The position numbers were made by a program, and so were the translations under genes. A DNA stretch of 64,000 nt from Fragilariopsis cylindrus CCMP1102 (lineage: Eukaryota; Bacillariophyta; Bacillariophyceae; Bacillariales; Bacillariaceae), in assembly GCA_900095095.1 (NCBI GenBank), contig FMBT01000296.1, positions 124,001-188,000 of the forward strand, written 5' to 3'. Below are positions 22,266 through 33,599 of the stretch, in pieces (within the stretch, counting starts at the first letter, position 1; each line of letters opens with the position of its first letter). The notes beneath the pieces were generated by a model, which worked only from the letters and a program-made list of their open reading frames with translations, was not told the DNA's origin and made no database searches.

Positions 22266-23434
22266 GATTGTCATGTGTTAATAAGGAATTTTTCGACTAT
22301 TCACTGCATAGGTGAGCGATAGATCAGTAAATTTCGAATCAATCCTTGATTGGTGAAAATTCTCCTTAGGCAGATAAGTACCAGGTGATTGCCGCGCGAC
22401 ACCACCTAAACCTGTCGCAACATAAGTACTGTAAATACATTAAATAGAAAAAGGGTCGCGTGGTCGTATTTATAAAGACAAAGAATATGATATATTCAAG
22501 CGCGATGCGATGCGATTTATCATTCTACTATATATATTTTAATTTATATGAGGAAAAGGTTTTCGTAGTCGGTTAAATAAAAAAACGCGATGCATTGTCA
22601 TGGGATTAAAAACGTACAAAGTAATAGCCTTCTAACGATTATTTTGTTTTTAATGAACAGCTTCAGTAGAAGATTCCTAGAGGAGAACGAGAACTTCACT
22701 TCAATTACATCCCCAACTACTCAATACCATACATACCACAAGAGCTTTAAAGTTCCACACAATTTTACATTGTTACTAATTTATTAAGTAAATTGATTCA
22801 AAACGTACAAAGTTATAGCCTTTTATCGATTAGTTTGTATTTGATGATTAGCTTCAACCTAGACTATAATAAGAAAAGGAAAGGGGTTCTTTATGTGCAA
22901 CTATTTACTGGGGATGGATAGGAACCACATGCGAAAGAAGAACTCTACGAACACTTGAAAATAAATACCATTGGAAGATTCACAAAGAGAACTTACCACA
23001 AGAGCTATAAAGTTCCATACAATTTTACATTGTTACAGTACGTGCTATCAAGTAAGTTTGAGAGAAAAAAAAGGATGGATTGTAATTCCCTTTCATCACC
23101 ATCCCACTAGATAATACTAGAAGAGAGAATAGTTTTTGAGAAAAGCTCACTTTTCTCTCACAATTAATATTAATCAACAATATACAAACCTAAAACATTA
23201 CACTATCTTCTATATCTCGAAGAATCCAGTAAGTACTGTTGTGTTGTTGCTGTAATGCAATCCGTCCTCGTCCGCGTCCTCCCCTTCGTCACCGTCGTAA
23301 TCAAGTTACACTTTACTCACATTTTATTGTTTATTCAATTTTTTTTTTTTTTTTTTTTTTTCCATTACGCGTGTTAAATGTAGAACAAGCCACAACCAAC
23401 AACTCAATTATCAAATCATCATCGATTCATCATT
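22266..23434. other. Intergenic with a tandem duplication
   Basis: Apart from the duplication at 22604-23036, it holds a T22 run at 23339-23361, about 75 bp upstream of the secreted-protein gene. No gene seen. Confidence 0.5.
22604..23036. repeat. Imperfect tandem duplication, about 190-240 bp units
   Basis: Both units start 'aaaacgtacaaagt' (22606 and 22799) and end 'agttccacacaattttac' or 'agttccatacaattttac' plus 'attgttac'. The ends are well conserved and the middles have diverged, as in two copies of a short non-autonomous element. Confidence 0.8.
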
Positions 23435-24901
23435 ATGTATTTCTCTTATGCTTGCGTCATCTCGTTGCTTTTACCCGTCCTCATTACCGCTAGGTTATCG
23501 GTAACAAATGACGACGACAAAAACAGGAAATTAGGAGTTGCGTCTCCACTAATCCAATTCGTAAATCCCGATTATCGTTCCAATTATGGTTATCTTGATA
23601 ATAATGCATTCATTAGGGGAATACAATATATCGGTGGTAATTCTATTGTATATAATTATGAAGATCGCATGGACTATATTCATACTAGTAGTCCAGCAGC
23701 AGCACCAGGAGGAGGAGGAGGAGGAGGAGGATGCCCAGCACCTCCTCCGACTCCTCCGAATGTCGACACATTAAGCATGGTTATTTGCATGCTGTGCCCA
23801 GACCAGTCCATCCCAGCGCTCGCAGCAGGTACCGAAACCAAGCCAAACGCATGCGCAAATGCGCTTGCAGCAGCAACCACAACAGGGACTGAATCAGCGT
23901 GCTCAATAGCAACCAATCCATTAGCGACAGCAACATCAACCACAACAGCTTCCACAGACAAAGCAGCTTCCTCTTCAACAGCAACCAAGGTAGCGACTGC
24001 AACCGCAACAGGAATCGGTTCAGCAATAGCAGCCGCACATGCGACCGAGTCGACCTTACCTACAGCGGATGCAACAGCAACCGCAACCGATATAAATATT
24101 GCGTCCGCACTAGCAACCGCAACTACGCCCAGTACGCCCGGTTTATTTCCCGCAGCGGCAACGGCAACGGCAACGGCTACTGAATTAGCAACTGCCACTG
24201 CAATATCGACCAAAATTGCGGCCTCAACAGCAACCGTAACACATACTGCAAAAGCAACCGCAAAAGCAACCGCAACAGCACCTGATACAGCAGCTGCAAC
24301 AGTGACCGCAACATCGACCACAGTAGCCTATGCTATTGCTGAAGCGATCACAAATCTTGGAGCGAACGCAGCAGCGGCGGCGACTGCAACAGCGACAGAA
24401 GCAGCGACTGCAATTGCAATAGCGACCAAAACATCGGCAGCAACCGCCACCGTAACACATACAGATACAGCGTCTGCATTTGCAGCTGCATTGGCATTGG
24501 AAACTGTGGCATCAGCAGCAACAGTGACCATAACATCCACTTCTACGAACCCTGTTGTAGGAACTGCAGAATCAACAGCAGGTAAAGGTATGAGCGCATT
24601 AGGAGACGCAGCAGAAGACGCAGCAGCGGACGCAACTGCAACAGTGACAGCGCCACACGCAAAAGCAGTAGCAACATCAATCGCAACAACGACATTAGTA
24701 GCGGAGGCAAGAGCAACAGCAACTGCAACAGGGACCTTATCAGCGTGCGCAATAGCGACCGTAACAGTGACGGCATTACCGAGTGGAACAGCATGCGCAT
24801 ATGCGGTGGCAACAGCAAACGGAGTAACAGATACCGTTTCTGAGTGCACAGTATCAGGATCAGCAACAGTAACAGCAATAGCAACAGCAGGAGTATGTTA
24901 A
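23435..24901 (+). CDS. Secreted Ala/Thr-rich (mucin-like) protein
   Basis: A protein of 488 residues. Residues 1-22 form a strong signal peptide (MYFSYACVISLLLPVLITA). Residues about 23-85 are normal sequence with 'LIQFVNPDYRSNYGYLDNN', then a Gly and Pro tract. From about 110 to the end the protein is a long Ala/Thr/Val-rich repeat built on gca/aca codons, with sparse cysteines near 115-150 and a closing 'GSATVTAIATAGVC'. No membrane anchor or GPI-like tail is clear. The likely role is a secreted, heavily O-glycosylated wall or mucilage protein, inferred from composition. No introns. The complementary frames show the same repeat as Val-Ala and are shadows. Confidence 0.65.
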   Translation: MYFSYACVISLLLPVLITARLSVTNDDDKNRKLGVASPLIQFVNPDYRSNYGYLDNNAFIRGIQYIGGNSIVYNYEDRMDYIHTSSPAAAPGGGGGGGGCPAPPPTPPNVDTLSMVICMLCPDQSIPALAAGTETKPNACANALAAATTTGTESACSIATNPLATATSTTTASTDKAASSSTATKVATATATGIGSAIAAAHATESTLPTADATATATDINIASALATATTPSTPGLFPAAATATATATELATATAISTKIAASTATVTHTAKATAKATATAPDTAAATVTATSTTVAYAIAEAITNLGANAAAAATATATEAATAIAIATKTSAATATVTHTDTASAFAAALALETVASAATVTITSTSTNPVVGTAESTAGKGMSALGDAAEDAAADATATVTAPHAKAVATSIATTTLVAEARATATATGTLSACAIATVTVTALPSGTACAYAVATANGVTDTVSECTVSGSATVTAIATAGVC

Positions 24902-26189
24902 GTGCAAGACTGAACCAAAAATATTTGACAAATATTTAATTGACATGATTATAACCCATCCGCTTTGTTATAAGAGGTCAACTGATATTGTGATGTGATG
25001 TGATGTGATGTGATGTGATGTGATATGATGTACAAGTAAATATATATATATATAACTTATTCTATATGTTGGTTAAAAAGATACAATGATTGGGAATAGA
25101 CCTGACTGATCCGTCCAAAAAATACGACGTAAAACAAAACAAAAAGATAAAAATTTATAAGTTATATCAATATGTTCTATATGACTACTTAATTAGTTAG
25201 TTAGCTAGTTAGTTCTTGTATTAATGATATCTTTCAATCAATTTAAAAAATCTACTATTATACTACACTTGTTTATTTTCACGTTCGACCTCGTCGGGTA
25301 TTTTAAATTAAAAGCTCAAACGTGCATCAATCCATCCAATCAAACAATCAACTGACCAGGAGCGACCATGATATAGAGAATATCGGACAGGGACAGACCA
25401 CACATAGACCACACGAATTGATAGCCGATCATAGAGAGCAACTAAGAAGCAAATCTCACACTTCTAATAAACACTATTTACGACGTACTACTGTATGTTG
25501 ATAGCATACACCGGTAGAAGTCTTCAGTCTAGTGAACTTAGGTACAGTAGCTACAGTACTAGTAGACACATTCTCTTCGATTCCCGTGACTGCGTTTCCT
25601 ACTGTACGTTTCTACGTGATCCTGGTACAGACACATTTACAGTTGCCTGTAATTGTACTTATGTACTCTTGTGCATTTTACAAATATCAAACAGCAAACA
25701 CAATCGTCGACAAGGAAGGGGGGGGATAGACAACAAAAATAAGAGAGAGAAAGGAAAATAGAAAGTCGTCGTTGCTATCGCTCTGTTATATGTATGTATG
25801 ACTGTTAGCTTGTCATCGAAAGACATTTTCAGCTGCGCTAAAAAGAGACAAATTTCTTTTCTTTTTTGCTTTCCATTTCCCAAAAAATAAAGGGTGAATG
25901 ACAAAAACAATAACACTAACGTCGGCAATGTTATCAATGGTATTCCTATCCCACGAAAAACACTTCGTCAGGCAAATTCTTTCACGTTGATAGGGTAGGA
26001 GTAATACTGGAAATAGCGGTACTAGTAGCAGTAAAAAGAAACGGAAGACAAGTGCACGTTCTTTCAATCTACTTGCAGCAAAAGAAACACCTAAGGTAGT
26101 GTATACAAAAGAGAATCGGATGGAGAGCGAAAGTTTAGACGATTCAGTATTGAAAGAACAGAACAACATGAAATTCCACTCCCACTAAA
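24902..26189. other. Intergenic
   Basis: Contains a (GATGT)n run at about 24992-25023 and short 'tatatata' runs. At 25495-26169 several short open frames occur without domain character. No supported gene. Confidence 0.5.
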
Positions 26190-26880
26190 ATCCGATCTAT
26201 TGCGTGTCGACATGGCTATACAGAGATTCAATTCAACAAAGGAAAGCCGTGTTGTTGCCTTCAAAAGCATCGATAGTCAAGTACGAATCAATATTTACTT
26301 CACAACAGGAACCGTGGCAAGTTGCTTATTCCATCCTATTAAAGGCAAAAGCCAACTGTTTCGTTGGAATCAATCTATCAAGAATATTGGGACAATCTTT
26401 GCGAATCCTCGAACGCACACCGGTGATGGTTATTATAAACGTTAAGGAACCATTTGGACGACGAATTACGATGGCGGTATGTTGCGACTGTTACAACTGG
26501 TTTTTGCAATCAACAACCAGTCTCTCAGATCGGTGCAATCTGTAAATTATGGAATGAAATTCGGTTCGATATAAAAACGGTCCTAATACAATAGATGTTT
26601 ACAATTCGTTTTCGGAAGAAGAAAAAAAGTCATATCCCTCCACCTTGTACATGCGGAAAAAATTGTAACCGTGGTCGAGAGCGGGCTGGAACATTTTGCG
26701 TCCTCAGTACCATTCTCATTGATATTGTCCGTGATACAGAAGAATCAACCATGGAGATCAAAAAGATGTTGCTCCTCCCAGTAGATCATTTTGATGAAAC
26801 GACTGGTACCGAATTACCACTAATTCCCTCCAAGAAATTTAGTACCTGCAAGTGCATAGAAAGGGGTTGAAGTCGCAAAC
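26190..26880 (+). pseudogene. Decayed copy of a diatom-type conserved gene
   Basis: The frame starting at 26200 reads 'DSQVRINIYFTTGTVASC', then 'GKSQLFRWNQSIKNIG' and 'NPRTHTGDGYYKR' before a stop. From memory this phrase pattern (V-R-I-N ... TGTV ... HP ... GK-QLFRR ... NPR-HTG-GYY-R) recurs in many diatom proteins of unknown function. The following frame at 26595-26867 (MFTIRFRKKKKSHIPPP..., with 'CTCGKNCNRG') may be the same gene continued after several breaks. No single long frame exists, so it is called a relic. Confidence 0.4.
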
Positions 26881-27488
26881 ACGTTATCGAAGTCTTTGGT
26901 ACGTTTTTCCCGACAGCTTATGTCTGTCCCGAAACGGATCCGGCGGGAGTTAATTTATTTCTTCCTGAAGAAACTCATGCATAATTATGATCTTCTTGTA
27001 TGTTCAAAAGATGACCTAGGACCTGCAACTTTACACACATCAGAAGGTTGATTTTGTTCGTTCACTCCGATTCAAAATTACTAGTCTGCTTTCAGTCCGT
27101 GACTGGATTGAAACCTGTCCCGGTATGCACGTTCTGTTTTTCTTCAAATACCGTACTTAAAGTTTCTATTGTAATTACGAAACATAAACAAAGAATAATA
27201 AACATAAACTACAGTACTACTTAAACGTTTAGGTCCTAGATTCGGCACCAAGAATTTCCTCATTATTTTTACTTAGAACAGATTTTTTATCAAATATCCG
27301 TTCAGAATCCTTCTGGAACTGATCTAACTGGGTACTGGACGATAAAACAATACTTAAAACAAAATACATGAAACAAGCAATGAATTATTTCATTATTTTT
27401 GTACATCACACAGTTAGCAGTTGCCTTTTTGACAACCTCGCAAAATTGGCTTGTGAAATACACAATAGTATTGAATATCATAGTAAAC
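26881..27488. other. Intergenic
   Basis: AT-rich, no repeats of note, no supported gene. The last 90 bases are open in frame with the next gene but lack good start context before 27489. Confidence 0.45.
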
Positions 27489-28355
27489 ATGTCGTCGTCG
27501 GAAGGAAAACCTGGAGAAGATTCGACTACAAGCAAAGAAGATCCGACTTCTGGAGGTATTTTGTTGTCGCAGGAAGGAAATGGAGAAAATTTAAGAATGA
27601 ATTGTTATTCTTATTTGAATTCAAGCAAAGACGATGGTCTGAATAGACAAGATGTAGATCTTTACCGAAGGAAACTTCGATCTAAAATGACCAAAACGAA
27701 GTATGTGAACGTCCTAGCACATAAGTATTATGCAAAGAAACATTTGCTCTTTATATTCCTCCCAATACAAATCTTATCTGTTTGGACGACAATTGCGGGT
27801 GCTGTATTTGCTTTTCTGCTGGTAGACGAAACCCAATCGCCAGGAAGATTATTGATCGATGCTCTCGAAACCCAATCGCCAGCAAGAGCATTGGTCGATG
27901 CTCTTGTTGGGGCCAGTCTTTTAATCTTGACAAATTTGAGCAATGTTTTACAGTATGATGCTTTGTCCAAACAGCATATGTTAGTTTCTGCTCAAATGGA
28001 TAATTTAATTGATTTTGTGGACTTTGCAACTGAAAAAGGAGGAACAGATGAATACTACGATTGTATCAAAGAGATAGAGAATAACTTCAAGGTAACTATC
28101 AGCAATGACAAACTCTCCCCTCCAAGTGAAATAAAGTTGGCTTTTGATATTCTACAAAGTAAAATTGAAGTGAAATTAAATGAAAAATCTCGGAGAAATG
28201 TTTCCACCACCTATGATCCAATGATGGAGTATGGTCTTTTAGCAAGTTTCATTGAAAGTAGAATCAATTTATGTACCATGTTACCAAATTCACGAAGATC
28301 AGCCAGAATGATTGATGATATCCTTGATGACAGTAAAATGAATAATACCGCATAA
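27489..28355 (+). CDS. Two-TM membrane protein, SLATT-like
   Basis: Start chosen at 27489 (aaacATGtcg, A at -3); the frame is open back to 27399, which would add 30 hydrophobic residues. Protein of 288 residues. After a Ser/Gly-rich N-terminus and 'YRRKLRSKMTKTKY' comes 'HKYYAKKHLLFIFLPIQILS', a first TM helix, a short loop, and a second TM helix in 'ALVGASLLILTNLSNVLQ'. The C-terminal half is soluble and helical ('SKQHMLVSAQMDNLIDFVDF'). This two-TM plus helical tail arrangement resembles SLATT-type proteins, also found in large DNA viruses and algae; in bacteria these are membrane effectors. The loop holds a 13-residue tandem duplication, 'ETQSPGRLLIDAL' and 'ETQSPARALVDAL'. Function unknown; the family call is tentative. 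Confidence 0.6.
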   Translation: MSSSEGKPGEDSTTSKEDPTSGGILLSQEGNGENLRMNCYSYLNSSKDDGLNRQDVDLYRRKLRSKMTKTKYVNVLAHKYYAKKHLLFIFLPIQILSVWTTIAGAVFAFLLVDETQSPGRLLIDALETQSPARALVDALVGASLLILTNLSNVLQYDALSKQHMLVSAQMDNLIDFVDFATEKGGTDEYYDCIKEIENNFKVTISNDKLSPPSEIKLAFDILQSKIEVKLNEKSRRNVSTTYDPMMEYGLLASFIESRINLCTMLPNSRRSARMIDDILDDSKMNNTA

Positions 28356-30335
28356 AATGAGATCATGAAGACGACGATGATATAATCTCCTAAAGTACGC
28401 GTAATGACGCATAGTAATGTAATGTATTGGTTATTGCTTAGCAATGATTTGAGTATGTACGCTTGTTAAAATTAGAATTTTTTTAGCATATACTGAACCT
28501 GCTCTCATCTAACAAATAATAGAATCCTCGATCATTACGATTACGACGACAACAACGACAGCACCATCATCATCGTTATTATCGAATTCTTATTCGAATT
28601 CGTCTATGCCTACGAGGATCTTTCACGATGAGGATGGTATCATCAGGGACGAGCAAGAGGAGGAGATGGACAAGGCGCTATATGAATACGGTGAACTTAC
28701 CTATGATGACGAAGCTGTTGGAGGAAGATGTAATTGTTATGGCAATGTGTAATCTTGTTGTATACTACTTGATATAAAAGGAAGCTTGAGAAGGATTCTT
28801 TTATGTTAATGTTTTTAATCGTTTGTTCTCTTGCTTATACCCAGATTTTGATCTAAATACTTTAATATTGGAAATGAACGAACGTATTGATGGTAGATGC
28901 AACTATCGCTAGAATCAAATACATCTCTCGTCATGGTTGATTAATTCAATATCTTTTTGTATTACATTCAATTACAAATCGTAGACTCACTAACTAAATA
29001 CACATGGCATACTGACAAACTAAGTCGTGCCACAATCGATGAAGGTTGGCATACAGCATCACAATTGGTGAAGGATAGATACTTTCATCCGTTGACGAGA
29101 TAGGGCGAGTCTTTTTCATGTTTGGGCGAGCGAGTTATGGTGAGTTTGTTTCTGTGAAACTCGACAAAATCGTGGTTCTTCCTGGTATTAACTATACTAG
29201 AGGGATTACCGTGCCTCCGTCTACCTCCACCAGACTTGGGATTTAAGTGCTCGTTTCATTGATTCATAAGCGTTCCTGTCACCATTCGCTGACGTTCTTG
29301 AGAAAATTAACTCATCTTCGAGTTTGTTTGATCTATCAACAGCCACCTTCAAACGAGTTGTAGTCGCTACAGATTTACTCATGCAATCTTAACACCTCTT
29401 TTGAAAGTAATTTAACCTGATTTGGAGCTTCGTCGTCATTGAAAGAGGTTGTTGTTGTTGCTGTTGCTGCTGTTGATGATATTGCCGATAAAATCTAATT
29501 CGATTCAGTTCGATTCGATATGATTTCATTTTCGATTGTTAGATTCCATTTTGAGATTGTTGTTTTGGTTCGGGTTGAAGGGAGAATTTCTCGGAAGAAA
29601 GATAAACAAAACAAAATGCTAGTACACAAAAACAAACACAAACACTTAAGTACGTTGATATTGACAAACAAAACCAACAGTCGCACCATGTAAATCAGCA
29701 GCTAGTCCTCCGGCGGTGCATTTGGAGTGGTGCTATACGTAATTTTTTATTGGGTTCCATATGATAGTATACGATTTTACTCCTTCTGCTACGGTACTTT
29801 CTTGTTTCTTTTCTGCAGGTGGCGGTGGAGCGCTCTGCCCAATTTATTTGCATGTAACCGTAAAATGGATTCATCATAATCCCCGTACGGTACGGAAAAT
29901 ATTCCGAGACAATCGCTGTACTGTACCACTATATCCGCAAATATCATAGAGATCCTGGGTGACGATCCCGGTGTGGTATCATAGTCACGAAATTTATGAG
30001 GGTGGATAATTAATAAATTGATGCAATCTCGTTCGGAACTGATCAATCATACTGCTAAAGAACTCTCTAAGTTAGAATTATATGTGTGTGTGTGTTACAA
30101 TACAGTAGCCTATTTAGTAGATAAAAATATATTTGATATAGCTAGCAGGGTAATCAATACCTTTGATTGAAACATAGAAAAAATCTTGGACGACAACTAT
30201 TCACGACGTCGTATATCGATTCGGATTATTTTTCGTACACTTGGGGTGATTCGATTCGATTCGTTTCGATTCGATTCGATTCGATTTGGAGGGAAGATCT
30301 CTTTGTAAGTAGTATCGTCGTCGCGTGTTGTGTTT
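28356..30335. other. Intergenic with small coding scraps
   Basis: A short ATG frame at 28606-28752 codes an acidic 48-residue peptide with 'EEEMDKALYEYGELTYDD'. A second scrap at about 28981-29101 reads 'VDSLTKYTWHTDKLSR', then 'TIDEGWHTASQLVKDR', and stops at 'YFHPLTR'. Both look like remains of real genes but neither is recognised. The rest (29100-30335) has GATTC-type runs near 29515 and 30245 and no supported gene. Confidence 0.4.
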
Positions 30336-30785
30336 TCAAAGACCCAACTTACCCATCAGGCCATTCGTTACCTCCGTTTGACCTTCGTTTAACTCCGTAC
30401 CATAATTAATTTTATCGGCTGCTGTTTTCCCTCCGCGGAAGGATTCATCACTTCCTGCTTTTGCTCTAGCAGAACCTTCCTCGTCGTTGTTAGTAGCTTT
30501 AGCTTTAGCATTTGCTGCTGCCGCCATATCTTGATTCGCCTTCTTCTCGGCTGCTGCCTTATCTCGTTTCGCCTTCGTCGCGGCTGCCTTCTTCTCGGCA
30601 TTCTGTAAACCGTCCGCAGCGGATGCGTTGTTGGGTGCAACAACAACAATAGTTGTTGTCGTTGTACAAATTATGGCTGCTTGGGAGAGGAAGGCTTTTC
30701 GGGTCGTAGAGACACCGAAGGCATCTGCTGATTGCGGGTAGGTAGCGATTGCTGCCGCGATGATGAGAACGATGATATATTTCAT
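30336..30785 (-). CDS. Probable thylakoid-lumen protein of unknown function
   Basis: A protein of 149 residues, ATG at 30785. Its N-terminus has three targeting steps: an ER-type signal peptide (MKYIIVLIIAAAIATY), a cleavage region 'SADAFGVSTTRKAFL' matching the diatom 'A-F' plastid-import motif, and a second hydrophobic stretch ending 'NNASAADG', which looks like a thylakoid-lumen signal with an A-x-A cut. The mature part of about 90 residues is Ala/Lys-rich and helical ('KKAAATKAKRDKAAAEKK'), with a less repetitive end 'TELNEGQTEVTNGLMGKLGL'. Location inferred from targeting; no domain recognised. It is not one of the PSII extrinsic proteins that I can identify. Confidence 0.7.
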   Translation of the reverse strand: MKYIIVLIIAAAIATYPQSADAFGVSTTRKAFLSQAAIICTTTTTIVVVAPNNASAADGLQNAEKKAAATKAKRDKAAAEKKANQDMAAAANAKAKATNNDEEGSARAKAGSDESFRGGKTAADKINYGTELNEGQTEVTNGLMGKLGL

Positions 30786-31789
30786 GTTGTTTTAGATTCG
30801 AAGTATTGTATGATACTGTATACAATAATATTAATAATATGATAGCTATGATGTCACGGTGATGTAACCTCGAAAACATACATCATCAAAGCATCAACTC
30901 ACCAGCACATACTCGAATACACACACACACATCAAAAAAAAATTAACTTCCCTCCCGAAAAAAATTGAGCGAGAAAAGAAGAAAGAATCATCACCTCCCC
31001 CCCCCCCAAAGTACTTCCTCCAGAACTGCACGCGCACTATCGTTTGAAAAATTAGCTAATGCACGCTAAAACACGCGCTTAACGAGAGGGAAAATGTGAA
31101 GCTAAAACAAAGAATAAGGATGGAATGATACAGTACTCAAAACTGTGCAACAGAATAGATCAAAATAACTACAGTATCATTATGATTGAATCATATAAGC
31201 TATATTTATATCTATAAGTACTACTGTGTGTGTTTATTAATGATGAATAGATATTGTACATACTTTACTTGTTGCTTGTTGTGATTGCAAATACAGTAGT
31301 TGATTCACCCATTTCTCCCCATAGATTATCATGTGTATTGTTATGTTTGTATTCATAGATCTGTTTGTTGATGATGTATAGATCATAGATTTCGGATCAG
31401 ATCCATTATTTGTTGATTCACCCAATCCCCCCATAATACAGATATGCAAGATATTATGTACCACACTTCAAACACCACAATGGAGAGATCTTGATGCTGT
31501 CACAAACTCATCACCACCTTCACAATCAATAATTGCATGAGCAAATTTGAGCATGATGCATGTATGCCTGAGACAGAGTAGATAGTGGATAGTTGTCATA
31601 TACATTGTCATGTTCAATTCCCTTCAAAAGTTCTTCTCCCTGTAGATAATAAGACCCATTGTGCATACCTTGATATGCTGTTGTTAGCATCTTTGCCATG
31701 GAAGGGAACAAGTTACTGTGCACCTATGAGTTGAAGTGATTCTGCATTAGACTTGTATGGTGCTTGCTCCTCCTTAGATAGCATTTCAG
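30786..31789. other. Intergenic next to the rDNA fossil
   Basis: Contains a C11 tract (30997-31007). Around 31300-31440 the phrase 'ttgattcaccca' repeats, and 'agattatcatgtgtattg' echoes a stretch near 4231. A minus-strand frame at 31723-31526 reads like protein ('MAKMLTTAYQGMHNGSYYL') but is short and unrecognised; it may be a scrap of a gene. Confidence 0.4.
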
Positions 31790-33246
31790 ATGCTGCCTAT
31801 ATCTTAGATTTGACTAGCCCATGTCCAATTGCTGTTCAGGTGGGACCTTTCTCCACTTCAGTCTTTCACCAAGATCTGCACTAAAGGAAGTTTCACTCTG
31901 CCTCACGGCACGAGCTGCACAACGATCTTCACGCCCTCCTACTCACCAACACTAAACACTTGCGCTGGTGGTGGATTATAAGTGGCCTGCTTCAGCGCCA
32001 TCCATTTTCAGGGCTAGTTCATTTGGCAGGTGAGTTGTTACCTACTCCTTAGCGGATCCCTACCTCCATGGCCACTGTCCTGCTGTCTATGCTATATGAA
32101 CCAACACCTTTTGTGGAATATAGGTGAGCGAGCACTTTGGCACTTTATCTCCACGTTTGGATCATCCCACATTGCCAAACCAGCTTATCCGGTGTGGCCC
32201 ACTAGCAACCGTTATTCGAATGCAGGGTTCAATTAAGCAACCCCAGTTCTTACCCATTTAAAGTTTGAGAATAGGCCAAATTTATTACGCTCCTGGAACC
32301 TCTAATCATTCTCTTTACCATATAAAATTAAACAACCAGTTGCAGCTATCCTGAGGGAAATTTTGGAGGGAACCAGCTACTAGATGGTTCAATCAGTCTT
32401 TCGCCCCTATATCCAAATTTGACGATCAATTTGCACGTCAGAATCAATACGAGCCTCCACCAGAGTTTCTAATGGCTTCACCCTATTCAGGCATAGTTCA
32501 CCATCTTTTGGGCCCTAACATGTATGCTCACACTCAGACCGTTCTCCCAAAGGATTGAGGCCGGTGGATTGTGCAAAATATCCAACCACTGTCACTTTCA
32601 TTACACACCTGAGTTTGACACCCCTGTACTCGCACATATGTTAGACTCCTTGGTCCGTGTTTCAAGACGGGGTAAAGAAAATCATTTTGCCTGCATCAGT
32701 CAGATCCAGTGCTAGCAACAAACATCAAACCTGTCTGCGCTCTTCCAAAAGATTCAACCAACCCAAACTCACGCAAGCTTACAGCGCCCAAACCACAAGT
32801 GGCTAGGGAAATATGAACCAACAAACACTGGTCTCCTTTGTTTCTGTTTCAGCAATTTTAGGTACTCTTTAACTCTCTTTTCAAACTTCTTTGCATCTTT
32901 CCCTCATGGTACTTGTACGCTACCAGGTCTCCCACCAATATTTGAGTTTAGATGAAATTTACCACCAAGTTAAAGCTGCAAAAGCTGCAATCCCAAACAA
33001 CTCGACTTGTTGACACATGACTCACTCTACTAGGCAGGCGGGAGTCTCCCCCTCTCAGCTGTCCTGTTCCAAGGAACTTGACCCGGCAAATAACTACAGA
33101 CCACAATTCAGCGCCATAAAAGGGCAGATTCACATCCTGAGCTAGTCCTGCTGCACTAGCTGTTACTGAGGGAATCCTAGGTACTTGCTTTTCCTCCGCT
33201 TAATTATATGCTTAAACTTGGCGGGTCCTCTTGCTTGATCTGAGAT
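31790..33246 (-). pseudogene. 28S rRNA pseudogene, 5' half
   Basis: Minus strand. The 5' end of 28S is recognised at 33246-33165 ('cttaaacttggcgggtcctc' and 'gcttttcctccgctt' on the plus strand). Further landmarks are 'ttacccatttaaagtttgag' near 32250, 'caggtgagttgttac' near 32028 and 'gctgttcaggtgg' near 31830. The match fades near 31790, so only about the first 1.45 kb of a roughly 3.4-kb molecule remains. Many conserved sites differ, mostly at CpG. A functional copy is very unlikely. Confidence 0.85.
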
Positions 33247-33599
33247 CCGGAATTGGATAGTGAATAAATCATAAAAACTGAATGCTAGATCCTGAAAGCT
33301 TGTCAAAATCAATTCAAACAGCTAGTGTTAACATCCTTAAATAAACTCCAGAGAAATATAAATCAATACAAGCTACCAGAGATAGACAAGATCTTTCACA
33401 GGACAACAATGTTAAAGTTTCAGAATCTATGCACGTGGTACAATTGTTGAGTTGCTCCCGAATCCGCTACAGTGTTGATGATGTATTCTTCATCTTCTAC
33501 GATTGCTGCTAGTGCTTTATAGGTGTTGCTCGAAGAATAACAGTATGAAATTGGGTTAATAGGTTGTTTATATTTATTTGGTGCTATTTCAATTATACT

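Noticed and set aside
23680-24849. Val/Ala-rich or Leu-rich proteins on the minus strand
   Set aside because: Shadows of the Ala/Thr hexamer repeat of the secreted-protein gene; no start context or signal.
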